A stretch of 64,000 nucleotides of DNA from Paenarthrobacter sp. JL.01a (GTDB taxonomy: Bacteria > Actinomycetota > Actinomycetes > Actinomycetales > Micrococcaceae): positions 1,612,001 through 1,676,000 of the forward strand of contig NZ_CP104877.1 in assembly GCF_025452095.1 (NCBI RefSeq), given 5' to 3'. The notes under the pieces are model-generated. The model was not told where the DNA came from. It saw only the letters and a list, made by a program, of their open reading frames with translations, and ran no database searches. Made by a program: the position numbers and the translations under genes. Below are positions 1 through 9,403 of the stretch, piece by piece (the stretch's first letter is position 1; every line of letters begins with the position of its first letter).

Positions 1-196
1 CTTCGGAGGTCTTCAGGCTGGTAATGACGATGTAGTAGACCGGAATGATGATGACGGCGAGCCATATCCAGCCGCCGAGGCCGCCGGGGATGTTGAGCCG
101 CCTGATCCGTGTGCCAAGGCTTTGTTTGGCCTTGATGGATGATGCCGCCGAAGCGGGTGTCCCGGGTTTTGAATCACTCTTGAGGACAGTACTCAC
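1..196 (-). CDS. Carbohydrate ABC transporter permease, MalG type (5' part only)
   Basis: Only the N-terminal ~65 codons lie in the window; the rest runs off the left edge. The GTG start sits 1 nt after the stop of the upstream permease. The visible protein has a polar N-terminus (residues ~1-40) followed by a first membrane segment reading WIWLAVIIIPVYYIVITSLK, which is the usual first helix of MalG-type (CUT1 family) inner-membrane permeases. It is the third gene of a binding protein-permease-permease operon, so it should pair with the neighbouring MalF-type permease to form the sugar channel. No ATPase is visible; CUT1 systems often use a shared ATPase encoded elsewhere. Confidence 0.85.
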   Translation of the reverse strand, partial: MSTVLKSDSKPGTPASAASSIKAKQSLGTRIRRLNIPGGLGGWIWLAVIIIPVYYIVITSLKTSE

Positions 197-197
197 G

Positions 198-1127
198 TTA
201 CATACCTTCCAATTGGCTGCCCTGTTGGTCCTTGCCACCAAGGCGTTGGAGGAACAAGGCCAGCGCCAGGCCAACGACGACGAGGATGACTGCGATGACG
301 CTTGCAGGTCCCATGAGGTTGGCCCGGAAGCCACGCAAGTACATGTCGAGCGCCAGGATCCGGGTGGAGTTGCCCGGTCCGCCACCTGTGAGGACGAAGA
401 TGAGGTCGAAGTACGTCAGGGATCCAACAACCATCAGGGTTGATGAGGTGATGATGGTGTACTTCAACTGGGGGAGGGTGATGTGGAAGAACTGCTTAAT
501 GGTTCCCGCACCATCGATCTGGGCCGCTTCATAGAGCGATTTGGGGATCTGCCGAACACCACCTTGGTAGATGAGTGTGTGGAAGGGCACGAACTGCCAG
601 GCGATCACGAAGATAATCAAACCGAGGGCAAGTTGGGGGACACCCAACCAGTCCTGTGCAAGGAACGGAAGCCCGAGGCCCATCGCCAGGCCGAAGTTCG
701 GGTCCAGCAGGGCTTTGTAGGCGATGGCGACCGCAGCTGAGGAGAGCAGCAGCGGCAGGAAGTACAGCACCGCCAACGCGGCCCTGTAGCGCTGGGTTCC
801 GGCCGTAAAGACGCCGAGCAACAGACTGATTGGTGTCTGCACGAGCCACGAAACAATCATGATCATGAAAGTCAGGCCCAGTGAGTTGTAGAGCTCCGGG
901 TCGGACAATACCGACGTCCAGTTCTCCATACCGGCCACTCCGATGGCGCCGATGCCGTCCCAATTGGCAAAGCTCAGGGCCAAAACGCCGACCAGGGGTA
1001 CGACGGCGAAGACGACGAAGAAGAACAAAGCCGGAAGCGTCAGCCAGGGAAGCGCGGATTTCTGCTTAACGGATTCCCGGATCTTCTGGGGGGCCGGGAC
1101 GGCCCTGTGCGAGGTTGCCGAACTCAT
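198..1127 (-). CDS. Carbohydrate ABC transporter permease, MalF type
   Basis: A 309-residue membrane protein with a polar N-terminus, a first helix at ~26-50 and about five more hydrophobic segments. Residues ~200-220 carry the EAA loop (SLYEAAQIDGAGTIKQFFHI), which docks the ATPase in binding-protein-dependent importers. The length is normal for the MalF/UgpA-type permease of CUT1 systems without the extra periplasmic domain. Its ATG overlaps the stop of the binding-protein gene by 4 nt (ATGA), implying translational coupling. The substrate is probably a sugar or oligosaccharide, but it cannot be read from the sequence. Confidence 0.92.
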   Translation of the reverse strand: MSSATSHRAVPAPQKIRESVKQKSALPWLTLPALFFFVVFAVVPLVGVLALSFANWDGIGAIGVAGMENWTSVLSDPELYNSLGLTFMIMIVSWLVQTPISLLLGVFTAGTQRYRAALAVLYFLPLLLSSAAVAIAYKALLDPNFGLAMGLGLPFLAQDWLGVPQLALGLIIFVIAWQFVPFHTLIYQGGVRQIPKSLYEAAQIDGAGTIKQFFHITLPQLKYTIITSSTLMVVGSLTYFDLIFVLTGGGPGNSTRILALDMYLRGFRANLMGPASVIAVILVVVGLALALFLQRLGGKDQQGSQLEGM

Positions 1128-2449
1128 TTGCCCAGGGTGGCATTCATGTTCTCAGCGAACTGCTGGGGGGTGATCGACTTGAGGAAGAGCTGGTCAATGT
1201 TGTTCAGCAGGGCTTCGGCGGCCGTGGGGCTGAGGGCCTGGTCCCAGGACTGCTGGAAGTTGGGGGCGTCCTTGCCCAGGGCGTACACGAAGTTCAGGAA
1301 GTCCTTGTCCGGGGACGAGTCAAGCTTGGCTTCAATGCCCTTGACGATCGGAACCGAGCCGGAGTTGATGTAGGCGTCCACGACCGTATCTGTCATGATG
1401 CCGTCCTTGAAGAATTTCTTGGCCGATTCCTTTTCCTTGTCCGTGGCCTTGGCCGAGATCGACATGTACTGGGCCGGGTTGCCGACGCCGTTCTTCGGGT
1501 CTCCCTTGCCGCCGGCAATGGTCGGGAAGTTCACGAAGCCGAGCTTTCCGTTCTGGACGAAGTTCTGTCCGTCCTTCTTCATTGCGCCATAGGTCCAAGA
1601 GCCGTGGAGCATCATGGCCGCCTTGCCTGTGAAGAGGAGGGCCTGGTCTGCCTTTGAATCTGCTGTGATGGAAGAGAAGCCCTTGATGAAGCCGTCCGCG
1701 GATACCAGTTCCTGGATCTTGGTACCCGTTTCGATCACTGCCGGATCCATCCAGGCATTGGGCTTGCCGTCGAAAATCGCCTGGAAGACTTCAGGGCCCC
1801 CGATGCGGTCCAGCAGGTATTCCAGCCACATCATGGAGGTCCAACGGGACTGTCCGCCCAAGGACAAGGGGGCTACGCCCATGTCGTTGAAGGTCTTGAC
1901 CAGGGACATGAGGTCTTCCCAGGTTTTCGGCGGCTGGACTCCGGCTTTGTCGAAAAGGTCCTTGTTGTAGAAGAGGACGATCGGGGCCACGTACTGGTTG
2001 GGAAGGGCATAGATCTTACCGTCCACCGTTGCTGCTCCGAAGGAGGAGGGGAAGAACTTGTTCTTGAGGTCCGGGTTGGAATCGAACCAGCTGGTGAGGT
2101 CTTCAACCTGTCCCGCGTCGGCGTACGTTTTCAGGCCACCGCCACCCCAGCCGTAGATGATGGTGGGGGCCTGGCCGGCGCCGATGGCGGTCTTGATCTT
2201 GGTCTTGTAGGCATCGTTCTGGAAATACGTTACGGCGATCTTGTTATCCGGATTAGCCGATCCGAATGCATCCACGGCCTTCTGCATGGTGGTTTGGTTG
2301 GGCTCACCGGTGAGGAACCACATGCTGGCTCCTCCTCCGCTCGCACTGCCTGGACCGGACGTGCCGCAGGCGCTCGTGGCCATGACGGCGAAGGGAGTTA
2401 CAGCCGCGAGGGCCAGGAAGGAACGCCGGGATGATTGGAACTGCTTCAT
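1124..2449 (-). CDS. Extracellular sugar-binding lipoprotein of the ABC importer
   Basis: A 441-residue family 1 solute-binding protein. I start it at the ATG at 2449 because it follows a GGAGAA ribosome binding site and opens with a proper export signal: twin arginines at residues 8-9 (SSRRSFLALAA), a hydrophobic core and a lipobox ending in Cys28 (ATSAC). This suggests Tat export and lipid anchoring to the outer membrane face. A longer in-frame start at 2548 would put a polar stretch before the signal peptide and is rejected. The mature part is rich in Trp and Gly (MWFLTGEP, YGWGGGG) as in sugar-binding members. First gene of the operon, controlled by the divergent LacI-type protein. Confidence 0.92.
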   Translation of the reverse strand: MKQFQSSRRSFLALAAVTPFAVMATSACGTSGPGSASGGGASMWFLTGEPNQTTMQKAVDAFGSANPDNKIAVTYFQNDAYKTKIKTAIGAGQAPTIIYGWGGGGLKTYADAGQVEDLTSWFDSNPDLKNKFFPSSFGAATVDGKIYALPNQYVAPIVLFYNKDLFDKAGVQPPKTWEDLMSLVKTFNDMGVAPLSLGGQSRWTSMMWLEYLLDRIGGPEVFQAIFDGKPNAWMDPAVIETGTKIQELVSADGFIKGFSSITADSKADQALLFTGKAAMMLHGSWTYGAMKKDGQNFVQNGKLGFVNFPTIAGGKGDPKNGVGNPAQYMSISAKATDKEKESAKKFFKDGIMTDTVVDAYINSGSVPIVKGIEAKLDSSPDKDFLNFVYALGKDAPNFQQSWDQALSPTAAEALLNNIDQLFLKSITPQQFAENMNATLGK

Positions 2450-2516
2450 TGCTTCTCCAGGGGTAGTCGCATCATCGAGCAAGCCTTGGTGCTTACTGCC
2501 AAAAAAGAGTGACCGG

Positions 2517-2542
2517 TTTCGAAATTTATCGAAATATTTCGA
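2517..2542. promoter_or_regulatory. Probable LacI-type operator in front of the importer operon
   Basis: Positions 2529-2542 form a perfect 14-bp palindrome, TCGAAATATTTCGA. It is directly preceded by an overlapping imperfect copy (2519-2532, TCGAAA-TT-TATCGA) and a TTTCGAAA core at 2517-2524. The site lies 80-93 bp upstream of the binding-protein start. The same half-sites recur in front of the divergent regulator gene. Central-CG palindromes of this kind are typical LacI-family operators; binding by the adjacent regulator is an inference. Confidence 0.65.
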
Positions 2543-2663
2543 GACCATGATTTAGGTCACGGTCTAAACTAAAGCCATATTAACGGTCCGTCAATACTTC
2601 TTACCCAAGGACTTTGATGCTCGTTTGCGCTTACCGGGTTACCAGCCCATACTGAATTGCACG

Positions 2664-2677
2664 TCGAAAGATTTCGA
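2664..2677. promoter_or_regulatory. Second LacI-type operator, at the regulator gene
   Basis: TCGAAA-GA-TTTCGA, with the same 6-bp arms and 2-bp spacer as the palindrome at 2529-2542. It lies 13 bp before the ATG of the LacI-type gene, where binding would block its own transcription or early translation. Two matching sites about 135 bp apart across a divergent promoter region suggest joint control of importer and regulator, possibly with looping. Confidence 0.6.
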
Positions 2678-2689
2678 AAGTTGGGAACC

Positions 2690-3730
2690 ATGGTTCGAGA
2701 AGTGCGTCCGCCCAAGTTGACCCTGGCCGCCGTCGCCAAGGAAGTGGGCGTTTCGGCGCCGACGGTATCCAAGGTGGTCAACGGCCGGCAGGATGTTGCC
2801 GAGGAGACCAGGAACCGCGTTCTTGCAGCACTGCAGAGGACGGGCTACAGGTCCCCGCTCCAACGGAAAAGCCCTCCCCTGCAGCACGCTGTGGAGGTAG
2901 TCTTCGACTCCCTGAACTCCGCCTACTCCGTGGAAGTACTCAACGGCATCCTGGAGCAAGCCGCAGCCTCGGACATGGAGGTCATCCTCTCTGTCACCAG
3001 CCGCCAGGCCGGCTCGCCGTTGGGACCTGAAGATCGCGCACAGCGCATGCTCGACGAGGGCCGCAGCGGCATGATCGTTGTTACGTCGGCCTTCGGTTCC
3101 GGGCAACTGAAGCCATTCCAGCGTCGCCGGATACCTGTCGTCGTAGTCGATCCCCTCAACCCGCCGCCGGGAAACGTGTTCAGTGTTGGGGCCAGCAACT
3201 GGGCCGGCGGAAAGGCCGCAGCCACCCACCTGCTCGACCTTGGACACCGTCGCATCGCCCACATAGGAGGGCCCGCCGGCGCCGAATGCAGCCAAGCCAG
3301 GTTGCATGGCTATATGGCCGCCCTCATGGCGGCAGGCGTACCTGTCGTGGAGGAATACATTTCAGCAGGCCCCTTCCGGTCCACGAACGGAGTGGACGCG
3401 ATGAAATCACTCCTGGCCCTGGACGAACCGCCAACGGCAATTTTTGCCGGCAGCGACAGCATTGCCCTTGGCGTCCTGGCGGAGGCCAGGCGGCAGAATA
3501 TCCGCATTCCGGAGGACATGAGCCTGGTCGGATTCGATGGCACGCCGCAGGCGGAAGAGTCGCTCCCGCCGCTGACTTCTGTGTCCCAGCCCCTGCAGGA
3601 CATGGGACGTTCGGCACTGAACTTCATCCTCCGCCAACGGAGCGGGGAGGAAATCGACTCCCGCCGGGTCGAACTGGCCACGCACCTGGTGGTCCGCGAG
3701 TCCACTGCACCTCCGCGGGCGCTAGGCTGA
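2690..3730 (+). CDS. LacI-family transcriptional regulator
   Basis: A 346-residue DNA-binding repressor. Residues ~6-60 form the LacI helix-turn-helix and hinge (LTLAAVAKEVGVSAPTVSKVVNGR, shown in part: VGVSAPTVSKVVNG), followed by a periplasmic-binding-protein-like effector domain with the familiar IPEDMSLVGFDG and PPLTSVSQPLQDMG signatures. I use the ATG at 2690; an upstream in-frame TTG at 2657 would place the operator inside the coding sequence. Divergent from the sugar importer, so it most likely senses the imported sugar or a breakdown product. Its last 9 bases overlap the 3' end of the convergent membrane-protein gene. Confidence 0.92.
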   Translation: MVREVRPPKLTLAAVAKEVGVSAPTVSKVVNGRQDVAEETRNRVLAALQRTGYRSPLQRKSPPLQHAVEVVFDSLNSAYSVEVLNGILEQAAASDMEVILSVTSRQAGSPLGPEDRAQRMLDEGRSGMIVVTSAFGSGQLKPFQRRRIPVVVVDPLNPPPGNVFSVGASNWAGGKAAATHLLDLGHRRIAHIGGPAGAECSQARLHGYMAALMAAGVPVVEEYISAGPFRSTNGVDAMKSLLALDEPPTAIFAGSDSIALGVLAEARRQNIRIPEDMSLVGFDGTPQAEESLPPLTSVSQPLQDMGRSALNFILRQRSGEEIDSRRVELATHLVVRESTAPPRALG

Positions 3731-5182
3731 GTGTCGCCGATCAGGACGGGGGCTGAGCGGCGGAATGGCTTCGTCGAGCAGCACCCGCACCCAGCGATCG
3801 CCGGTTTCACGGAACTCGGCCCGGGTGGCGAAGCGGTACAGGTAGCTGCACGCCCGCACCCAACGGGGGCGCTCGCCGTCGAACGGGTCATGGCGAAGCA
3901 GCCGAAGCGTTGGCGCGTCCGCCTCCAGCAGTTTGTTGAGGAAAGCGTAAAACCAATCCTCGTGCACGGTCCGCAGCGGCAGGAACCACATCATCCAGTC
4001 CAGCCGCAGATGGTACGGCGCCCATTGCCGGGGCAGGCGGCGAACGTCGCCCGGCTTGCCCTTGAAGCCGTATTCCTGCCAGTTGTCATCGGGAGCGTCC
4101 GGCTGCACGGCCATGGTGCCTTCCACCACGATCTCGATACGCTGTTTGGTGACGGTCCCGAACGCTCCATAGGCGTTGACCAGGCGCCACCGGTTGAAAC
4201 TGGCGTTCATGAGCTGTCGTCGTGAAAAGAGGTTCAGAAGCGGTCGATAACTCAGGACCAGCAGCAAGCCGGTCACCAGGACGACGACGGCGAGCCACCA
4301 CACCGGGGTTTGGGCGCCCGGGTGCCACTCAAGCGGGATGTACGGGAAGACGGCGTGGGCAACGGGGTCGCTTACGGCGGCGAAAGCCAGCACTATGGCC
4401 GCCCAGTTCAGCCAGGCGAAGTTCCCGGATGCCACGAGCCAGAGTTGCGTGACGATGATGATCCCTGCGGCGATGCTGGCCAGTGGCTGCGGCGCAAAGA
4501 GGAAGAACGGCACCACCAGCTGTGCGAAGTGGTTGCCGATCACTTCAACCTTGTGCAGCGGTCGGGGCAGAAGGTGGGCCTGCCTGCTGAGCGGGCCGGG
4601 CATTGGTTGGGTCTCGTGGTGGTAGTACATCGCCGTCATGTCCCGCCACTCCCTTCCGCCCCGGATCTTGATCATGCCCGCGCCGAACTCCAGCCGGAAC
4701 ACCAGCCAGGTGATCAGGACCAGGATGGGGGTGGGCGGTGGCGTTTGGTCCGAGCCAAGGAACGCCACGACAAATCCGGTCTCGAGAAGCAGGATTTCCC
4801 AGCCGAACCCATAGAACGTCTGGCCGACGTTGACGATGGACATGTACCCAAACCACAGGGCAAGAAAGGCCAGCATCGGCAGCCACGGAGGGCCTGCTTG
4901 CGGGACGCCGAGCAACAACAGCGCCGCCAAGGCGATTCCCACCCAGCACACAGCCCTGAGCATCGCATCGGAGTAGTGGCGGCGGAACATAGTGGGCCTG
5001 CCCATCCGCCGGGCCAGGCCCAGGAAACCCGGCACGGGCAACAGCCCGCGCTCACCCAACAGGGTGGGGAACTGGTTCAACGTTGACAGAAAGGCGACAG
5101 CGTAGAGTGCCGCTGTGCCCCGCTGCAGCACTTGGCGGGCGAACTCGTAGTCCCATGCATCAAACCAGGACAGCCATTCCAC
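3722..5182 (-). CDS. Lipase maturation factor-like membrane protein
   Basis: A 486-residue polytopic membrane protein with about 8-9 hydrophobic segments in its first ~330 residues and a soluble C-terminal part. The N-terminus (WLSWFDAWDYEFARQVLQRG), the VNVGQTFYGFGWEILLLETGF block near residue 125, RLEFGAGMIKIRGG near 170 and the C-terminal YGFKGKPGD, RQWAPYHLRLDWMMWF and PFDGERPRWVRA stretches match the lipase maturation factor (LMF) family. The vertebrate member LMF1 helps fold lipases in the ER; the bacterial role is not established. It stands alone between the sugar system and dxr. Confidence 0.85.
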   Translation of the reverse strand: MEWLSWFDAWDYEFARQVLQRGTAALYAVAFLSTLNQFPTLLGERGLLPVPGFLGLARRMGRPTMFRRHYSDAMLRAVCWVGIALAALLLLGVPQAGPPWLPMLAFLALWFGYMSIVNVGQTFYGFGWEILLLETGFVVAFLGSDQTPPPTPILVLITWLVFRLEFGAGMIKIRGGREWRDMTAMYYHHETQPMPGPLSRQAHLLPRPLHKVEVIGNHFAQLVVPFFLFAPQPLASIAAGIIIVTQLWLVASGNFAWLNWAAIVLAFAAVSDPVAHAVFPYIPLEWHPGAQTPVWWLAVVVLVTGLLLVLSYRPLLNLFSRRQLMNASFNRWRLVNAYGAFGTVTKQRIEIVVEGTMAVQPDAPDDNWQEYGFKGKPGDVRRLPRQWAPYHLRLDWMMWFLPLRTVHEDWFYAFLNKLLEADAPTLRLLRHDPFDGERPRWVRACSYLYRFATRAEFRETGDRWVRVLLDEAIPPLSPRPDRRHSA

Positions 5183-5281
5183 AATTCCACCGTACGCGGG
5201 GGAGTCCAGCGGTCAAGCAAAGCGCCTCTACGTCAGGGCACCCCGTTCGCCGCTCCCGGTGCCGGCTGGGATACTTAAGCC

Positions 5282-6469
5282 ATGCAGCCGCGCAAGATCG
5301 TCATCCTCGGGTCCACAGGTTCCATCGGCACACAGGCGATTGACGTCGTCGACGCCGCCCCGCACCGTTTCGAGGTTGTGGCGCTGAGCGCCGGCGGAGG
5401 GAACCTGGAGCTTCTCGCGAATCAGGCGGTCCACACCCGGGTCCAGGCAGTGGGCATTGCGCAGGGTGATCCTGCGGTCCTGAAGCGCCTGATCGAGGCC
5501 GCCGCGGTTGAAGCCGGCCTGAAGAACTTCGCCCCTGACATCTTTGCCGGGCCCGACGCCTCCACCCGGATCGCTGCCATCGAATGCGATGTCGTCCTCA
5601 ACGGCATCACCGGCTCCATCGGACTTGCCCCCACGCTCGCCGCGCTCGGCACCGGAGCCACCCTTGCCCTGGCAAACAAGGAATCGCTGATCGTTGGTGG
5701 TGCCTTGGTCAAGGCAGCTGCCCGCCCGGGCCAGATCGTTCCTGTCGACTCCGAGCACTCCGCGATCGCCCAATGCCTGCGGTCCGGGACCGAGCAGGAA
5801 GTCGAGAAGCTGATCCTGACAGCTTCCGGGGGTCCTTTCCGTGGCCGCTCCCGCGAACAGCTCCACCACGTCACCCCGCAGGAAGCATTGGCACACCCCA
5901 CCTGGGACATGGGGCTCATGGTCACCACCAATTCAGCCAGCCTGGTCAACAAAGGCCTGGAAGTGATCGAAGCCCACCTGCTTTTCGATGTGCCCTTGGA
6001 CCGGATCGATGTGGTGGTCCATCCCCAGTCCGTGGTCCATTCGATGGTCCAGTTCGTGGACGGATCCATCATCGCCCAGGCCTCGCCGCCGGACATGCGC
6101 CTTCCCATCGCCCTTGGACTGGGGTGGCCGGACCGGGTTCCGCACGCTGCGAAGGCCTGCGATTGGACGCAGGCCACAAGCTGGACGTTCGAACCGCTGG
6201 ACGCTGTGGCCTTTCCCGCCGTCGACCTCGCCAAGGACGCAGCCAAGCAAGGCAGCACCTTCCCGGCAGTGTTCAACGCGGCCAATGAGGAAGCCGTTGA
6301 AGCCTTCCATGCGGGCCGCATCCGCTTCACGGACATCGTTGACACGGTCGAATCCGTCCTCAGCGAACATTCAGGCTCCTCTGAGCTGACAGTGGAGTCC
6401 GTGCTGGATGCTGAGAAGTGGGCACGAGCCCGAACCCACGATCGTTTAGCATCAAGCAGCGCCCTGTAG
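5282..6469 (+). CDS. dxr: 1-deoxy-D-xylulose 5-phosphate reductoisomerase
   Basis: Second enzyme of the MEP isoprenoid pathway: it rearranges and reduces DXP to 2-C-methyl-D-erythritol 4-phosphate with NADPH and a divalent metal in the cytoplasm. At 395 residues it has normal family length. Visible are the NADPH-binding [10 protein letters not shown] at ~9-18, [11 protein letters not shown] at ~125, the metal/substrate motif VDSEHSAI at ~150, [10 protein letters not shown] at ~180 and the C-terminal [12 protein letters not shown] block. The next gene is a site-2 protease, then ispG, the same order as in Mycobacterium tuberculosis. Confidence 0.97.
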   Translation: MQPRKIVILGSTGSIGTQAIDVVDAAPHRFEVVALSAGGGNLELLANQAVHTRVQAVGIAQGDPAVLKRLIEAAAVEAGLKNFAPDIFAGPDASTRIAAIECDVVLNGITGSIGLAPTLAALGTGATLALANKESLIVGGALVKAAARPGQIVPVDSEHSAIAQCLRSGTEQEVEKLILTASGGPFRGRSREQLHHVTPQEALAHPTWDMGLMVTTNSASLVNKGLEVIEAHLLFDVPLDRIDVVVHPQSVVHSMVQFVDGSIIAQASPPDMRLPIALGLGWPDRVPHAAKACDWTQATSWTFEPLDAVAFPAVDLAKDAAKQGSTFPAVFNAANEEAVEAFHAGRIRFTDIVDTVESVLSEHSGSSELTVESVLDAEKWARARTHDRLASSSAL

Positions 6470-6501
6470 TCCCAAACCCTTACGGAAGCAGTCCCACCGG
6501 C

Positions 6502-7833
6502 ATGAGTCCCGTCCTTCTCTTCATTCTTGGAGTCGTCTTCGTCGCAATCGGCGTCGCCGTCTCCATTGCGCTGCACGAGGTAGGCCACCTGGTGCCGGCG
6601 AAACTCTTCAAGGTGCGCGTCACCAAGTACATGATCGGCTTCGGGCCCACGCTCTGGTCCAAAAAGAAGGGCGAGACGGAGTACGGCTTCAAGGCGCTGC
6701 CCTTGGGTGGCTACGTCTCCATGATCGGCATGTACCCGCCCAACAAGGACGACGGCGGCGTCCGTCCTTCCAGTACCGGCATGTTCCAGACGCTCGCCAC
6801 GGAGGCGCGCTCCGTGGCCCATGAAGAAGTAGGACCCGGCGATGAGCGGCGGGTCTTCTACAAGCTTCCCGTGTGGAAGAAGATCATCATTATGCTCGGC
6901 GGACCGGCCATGAACATGGTTATTGGCCTGGTGCTGCTGGCAGTGCTCCTCATGGGCTTCGGCGTTGCCAAAGCAACCACCACCATTGCCGACGTTTCCA
7001 AATGCCAGGTGGCTGCAGGACAAACCGTCGACCCCGACTCTGCCGACTGCAAGCTCACTCCGGCCGCAGCGGCCGGGCTCCAGCCCAATGACACCGTCAC
7101 TTCCTTTGATGGCAAGCCCGTCACCAACTGGGACGAGCTGACCGGCTGGATCCGTGCCTCCGCCGGGAGGGAAGTCCCCATCACGGTGGAACGGAACGGT
7201 GCGTCCGTCGAGACAACAGTGACACCTGTACTCTCATCGCGCCCTGTCATCGGCGCCGATGGCCGGCAGTCCCAGGACGCCAATGGCGTATTGCAGTACC
7301 AGGAAGTCGGCTTCCTGGGCATCGGATCGCAAAGCGCCTTGGTGCCCCAACCGGCGTCGGCCGTTCTTCCCATGGCGGGGGAGAACATCAAACAGATTTC
7401 CGGTGTGATCTTCAACCTGCCCGCCAGGGTGGTCGGGGTTGCCAAGGCAGCCTTCAGCGAAGAACCGCGGGACCCGAACGGCCCCATCAGCGTGGTGGGC
7501 GTTGGCCGGGTTGCCGGTGAAGTAGCGGCCATGGAGCAGGTACCGCTCGAGGCCAGGATCGCCACCCTGATCGGGTTGCTGGCAGGACTGAATTTCGCAC
7601 TTGCCATCTTCAACCTCATCCCGCTCCTGCCGCTCGACGGCGGCCATGTGGCCGGTGCCCTGTACGAAGGAATACGACGCCGGGTGGCCAAGTTGCGTGG
7701 AAGGCCGGACCCCGGAGCCTTCGATATTGCCAAGCTCTTGCCCGTGACCTACGTCGTGGCGGCGCTGCTGCTTGGCATGAGCGTCCTGCTGATCTACGCG
7801 GACATCGTCAAGCCCGTGAACATCTTCGGCTGA
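6502..7833 (+). CDS. Site-2 intramembrane zinc metalloprotease (Rip1/RseP family)
   Basis: A 443-residue membrane protease. The zinc motif HEVGH lies in the first helix (residues ~24-28), a PDZ-like domain is spliced into the middle (roughly 160-260, with LQPNDTVTSFDGKPV), and the second catalytic motif NLIPLLPLDGGH lies near residue 375. Family members cleave membrane-bound anti-sigma factors in regulated proteolysis. I prefer the ATG at 6502, just before the first helix; the in-frame ATG at 6418 would overlap dxr by 52 nt and add a polar tail. The dxr-protease-ispG order is conserved in actinobacteria. The substrates here are unknown. Confidence 0.93.
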   Translation: MSPVLLFILGVVFVAIGVAVSIALHEVGHLVPAKLFKVRVTKYMIGFGPTLWSKKKGETEYGFKALPLGGYVSMIGMYPPNKDDGGVRPSSTGMFQTLATEARSVAHEEVGPGDERRVFYKLPVWKKIIIMLGGPAMNMVIGLVLLAVLLMGFGVAKATTTIADVSKCQVAAGQTVDPDSADCKLTPAAAAGLQPNDTVTSFDGKPVTNWDELTGWIRASAGREVPITVERNGASVETTVTPVLSSRPVIGADGRQSQDANGVLQYQEVGFLGIGSQSALVPQPASAVLPMAGENIKQISGVIFNLPARVVGVAKAAFSEEPRDPNGPISVVGVGRVAGEVAAMEQVPLEARIATLIGLLAGLNFALAIFNLIPLLPLDGGHVAGALYEGIRRRVAKLRGRPDPGAFDIAKLLPVTYVVAALLLGMSVLLIYADIVKPVNIFG

Positions 7834-7894
7834 GCCATGACTATTCACGCCACTGTGAACCTTTCCTGCCGGGCAAGGGGGATAGGCTAGCACC

Positions 7895-8188
7895 ATGACT
7901 GTTTTCGCTGTTGAGTATGTATACGTCGCCGATTCCGACGCCCTCCGCGACGAAGCCCGCCCAGCACACCGTGCCTGGCTCGCCGAACTGGCAGAGGACA
8001 ACAAGCTCCTCGCCAGCGGCCCGTACGGCGACGGTGCTGGTGCCCTGCTGATCTTCAAGTCCTCTGAAGAAGCAGAACTCAATGACCTCCTCAAGCAGGA
8101 TCCATTCGCCGAAGCCGGAGTTATCGCCGGCATCCGCACCACGGAATGGTCCCCCATCATTGGCGTCCTGGCAGCCCACGCTTCCTAG
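7895..8188 (+). CDS. YciI-like protein
   Basis: A 97-residue single-domain protein. The pattern VEYVYVAD...RPAHRAWLAEL...LLASGPYGDGAGALLIF...DPFAEAGVIAG is that of the YciI/dimeric alpha-beta barrel family, with the conserved His (RPAHRAW) and the ASGP loop. Family members are small dimers; chemistry is known for only a few, for example a dehydrochlorinase-type enzyme. It lies between the site-2 protease and ispG with short gaps on both sides, so it may be co-transcribed. No specific reaction can be assigned. Confidence 0.85.
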   Translation: MTVFAVEYVYVADSDALRDEARPAHRAWLAELAEDNKLLASGPYGDGAGALLIFKSSEEAELNDLLKQDPFAEAGVIAGIRTTEWSPIIGVLAAHAS

Positions 8189-8236
8189 CCCGGGCTTCCT
8201 CCACCACAACGATCCACCCCAACCCAAGGAGTCCAC

Positions 8237-9403
8237 GTGACCTCGGTCAGCCTGGGAATGCCAGCAGCCCCACCCCCCGTCCTTGCCCCGCGCCGTAAGA
8301 CGCGGCAAATCAAGGTTGGTTCCGTTGGCGTCGGCTCTGACTCGCCCATCAGTGTTCAGTCGATGACCACGACGCCCACCACCGATATCAACGCCACCCT
8401 CCAGCAGATTGCCGAACTCACGGCATCCGGCTGCGACATTGTGCGCGTTGCCTGCCCCTCCGCTGACGATGCCGAAGCGTTGCCCATCATCGCCCGGAAG
8501 TCCCAGATCCCCGTGATCGCCGACATCCACTTCCAGCCCAAGTATGTCTTCGCCGCCATCGAAGCAGGATGCGCCGCCGTACGGGTGAACCCCGGCAACA
8601 TCCGCAAATTCGATGACCAGGTCAAGGAAATCGCCGCAGCGGCCCGGGACCACGGCACCTCCATCCGCATCGGCGTCAATGCCGGCTCCCTTGAGCCGGG
8701 CATCCTGAAGAAGTACGGCAAGGCTACTCCGGAGGCGCTCGTTGAGTCCGCTGTCTGGGAGGCGTCCCTGTTCGAAGAGCACGGATTCCACGACTTCAAG
8801 ATCTCCGTCAAGCACAATGACCCCGTGGTCATGGTGGCCGCGTACGAAATGCTGGCAGAGAAAGGCGACTGGCCGCTGCACCTCGGAGTCACCGAAGCCG
8901 GCCCGGCCTTCCAAGGCACCATCAAGTCGGCCACGGCCTTCGGTGCGCTCCTTTCCCGCGGGATCGGCGACACCATCCGCGTTTCCCTCTCCGCCCCTCC
9001 GGTGGAAGAGATCAAGGTGGGCAACCAGATCCTGCAGTCCCTGAACCTGCGCCCCCGCAAGCTGGAGATTGTGTCCTGCCCGTCCTGTGGCCGTGCCCAG
9101 GTAGACGTTTACACGCTCGCGGAGCAGGTGACGGCTGGTCTGGAAGGCATGGAGATTCCGCTGCGGGTTGCCGTGATGGGCTGTGTAGTCAACGGACCGG
9201 GTGAAGCACGCGAAGCGGACCTTGGTGTGGCCTCCGGAAACGGCAAGGGCCAGATTTTCGTGAAGGGCGAAGTCATTAAGACTGTGCCGGAGAGCGAAAT
9301 TGTTGAGACACTGATCGAAGAGGCCATGCGTATCGCTGAAGAGATGGGGGAGGCCGATGGCGAAGATGCTGTCAAGGGTAGCCCCGTGGTTAGCGTCTCG
9401 TAA
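8237..9403 (+). CDS. ispG: 4-hydroxy-3-methylbut-2-enyl diphosphate synthase
   Basis: A [4Fe-4S] enzyme of the MEP pathway that converts MEcPP to HMBPP. It is 388 residues, starting at GTG after an AAGGAG box. An N-terminal TIM-barrel part ([31 protein letters not shown]) is followed by the C-terminal iron-sulfur domain with SCPSCGR near residue 280 and [10 protein letters not shown] near 315, giving the three cluster cysteines. Together with dxr it makes this a partial MEP cluster. The acetyltransferase gene starts inside its 3' end. Confidence 0.97.
   Translation: MTSVSLGMPAAPPPVLAPRRKTRQIKVGSVGVGSDSPISVQSMTTTPTTDINATLQQIAELTASGCDIVRVACPSADDAEALPIIARKSQIPVIADIHFQPKYVFAAIEAGCAAVRVNPGNIRKFDDQVKEIAAAARDHGTSIRIGVNAGSLEPGILKKYGKATPEALVESAVWEASLFEEHGFHDFKISVKHNDPVVMVAAYEMLAEKGDWPLHLGVTEAGPAFQGTIKSATAFGALLSRGIGDTIRVSLSAPPVEEIKVGNQILQSLNLRPRKLEIVSCPSCGRAQVDVYTLAEQVTAGLEGMEIPLRVAVMGCVVNGPGEAREADLGVASGNGKGQIFVKGEVIKTVPESEIVETLIEEAMRIAEEMGEADGEDAVKGSPVVSVS

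Noticed and set aside
5422-7023. 533-codon minus-strand open frame opposite dxr and the site-2 protease
   Set aside because: Antisense shadow with low-complexity Ser/Arg/Ala composition and no motif.
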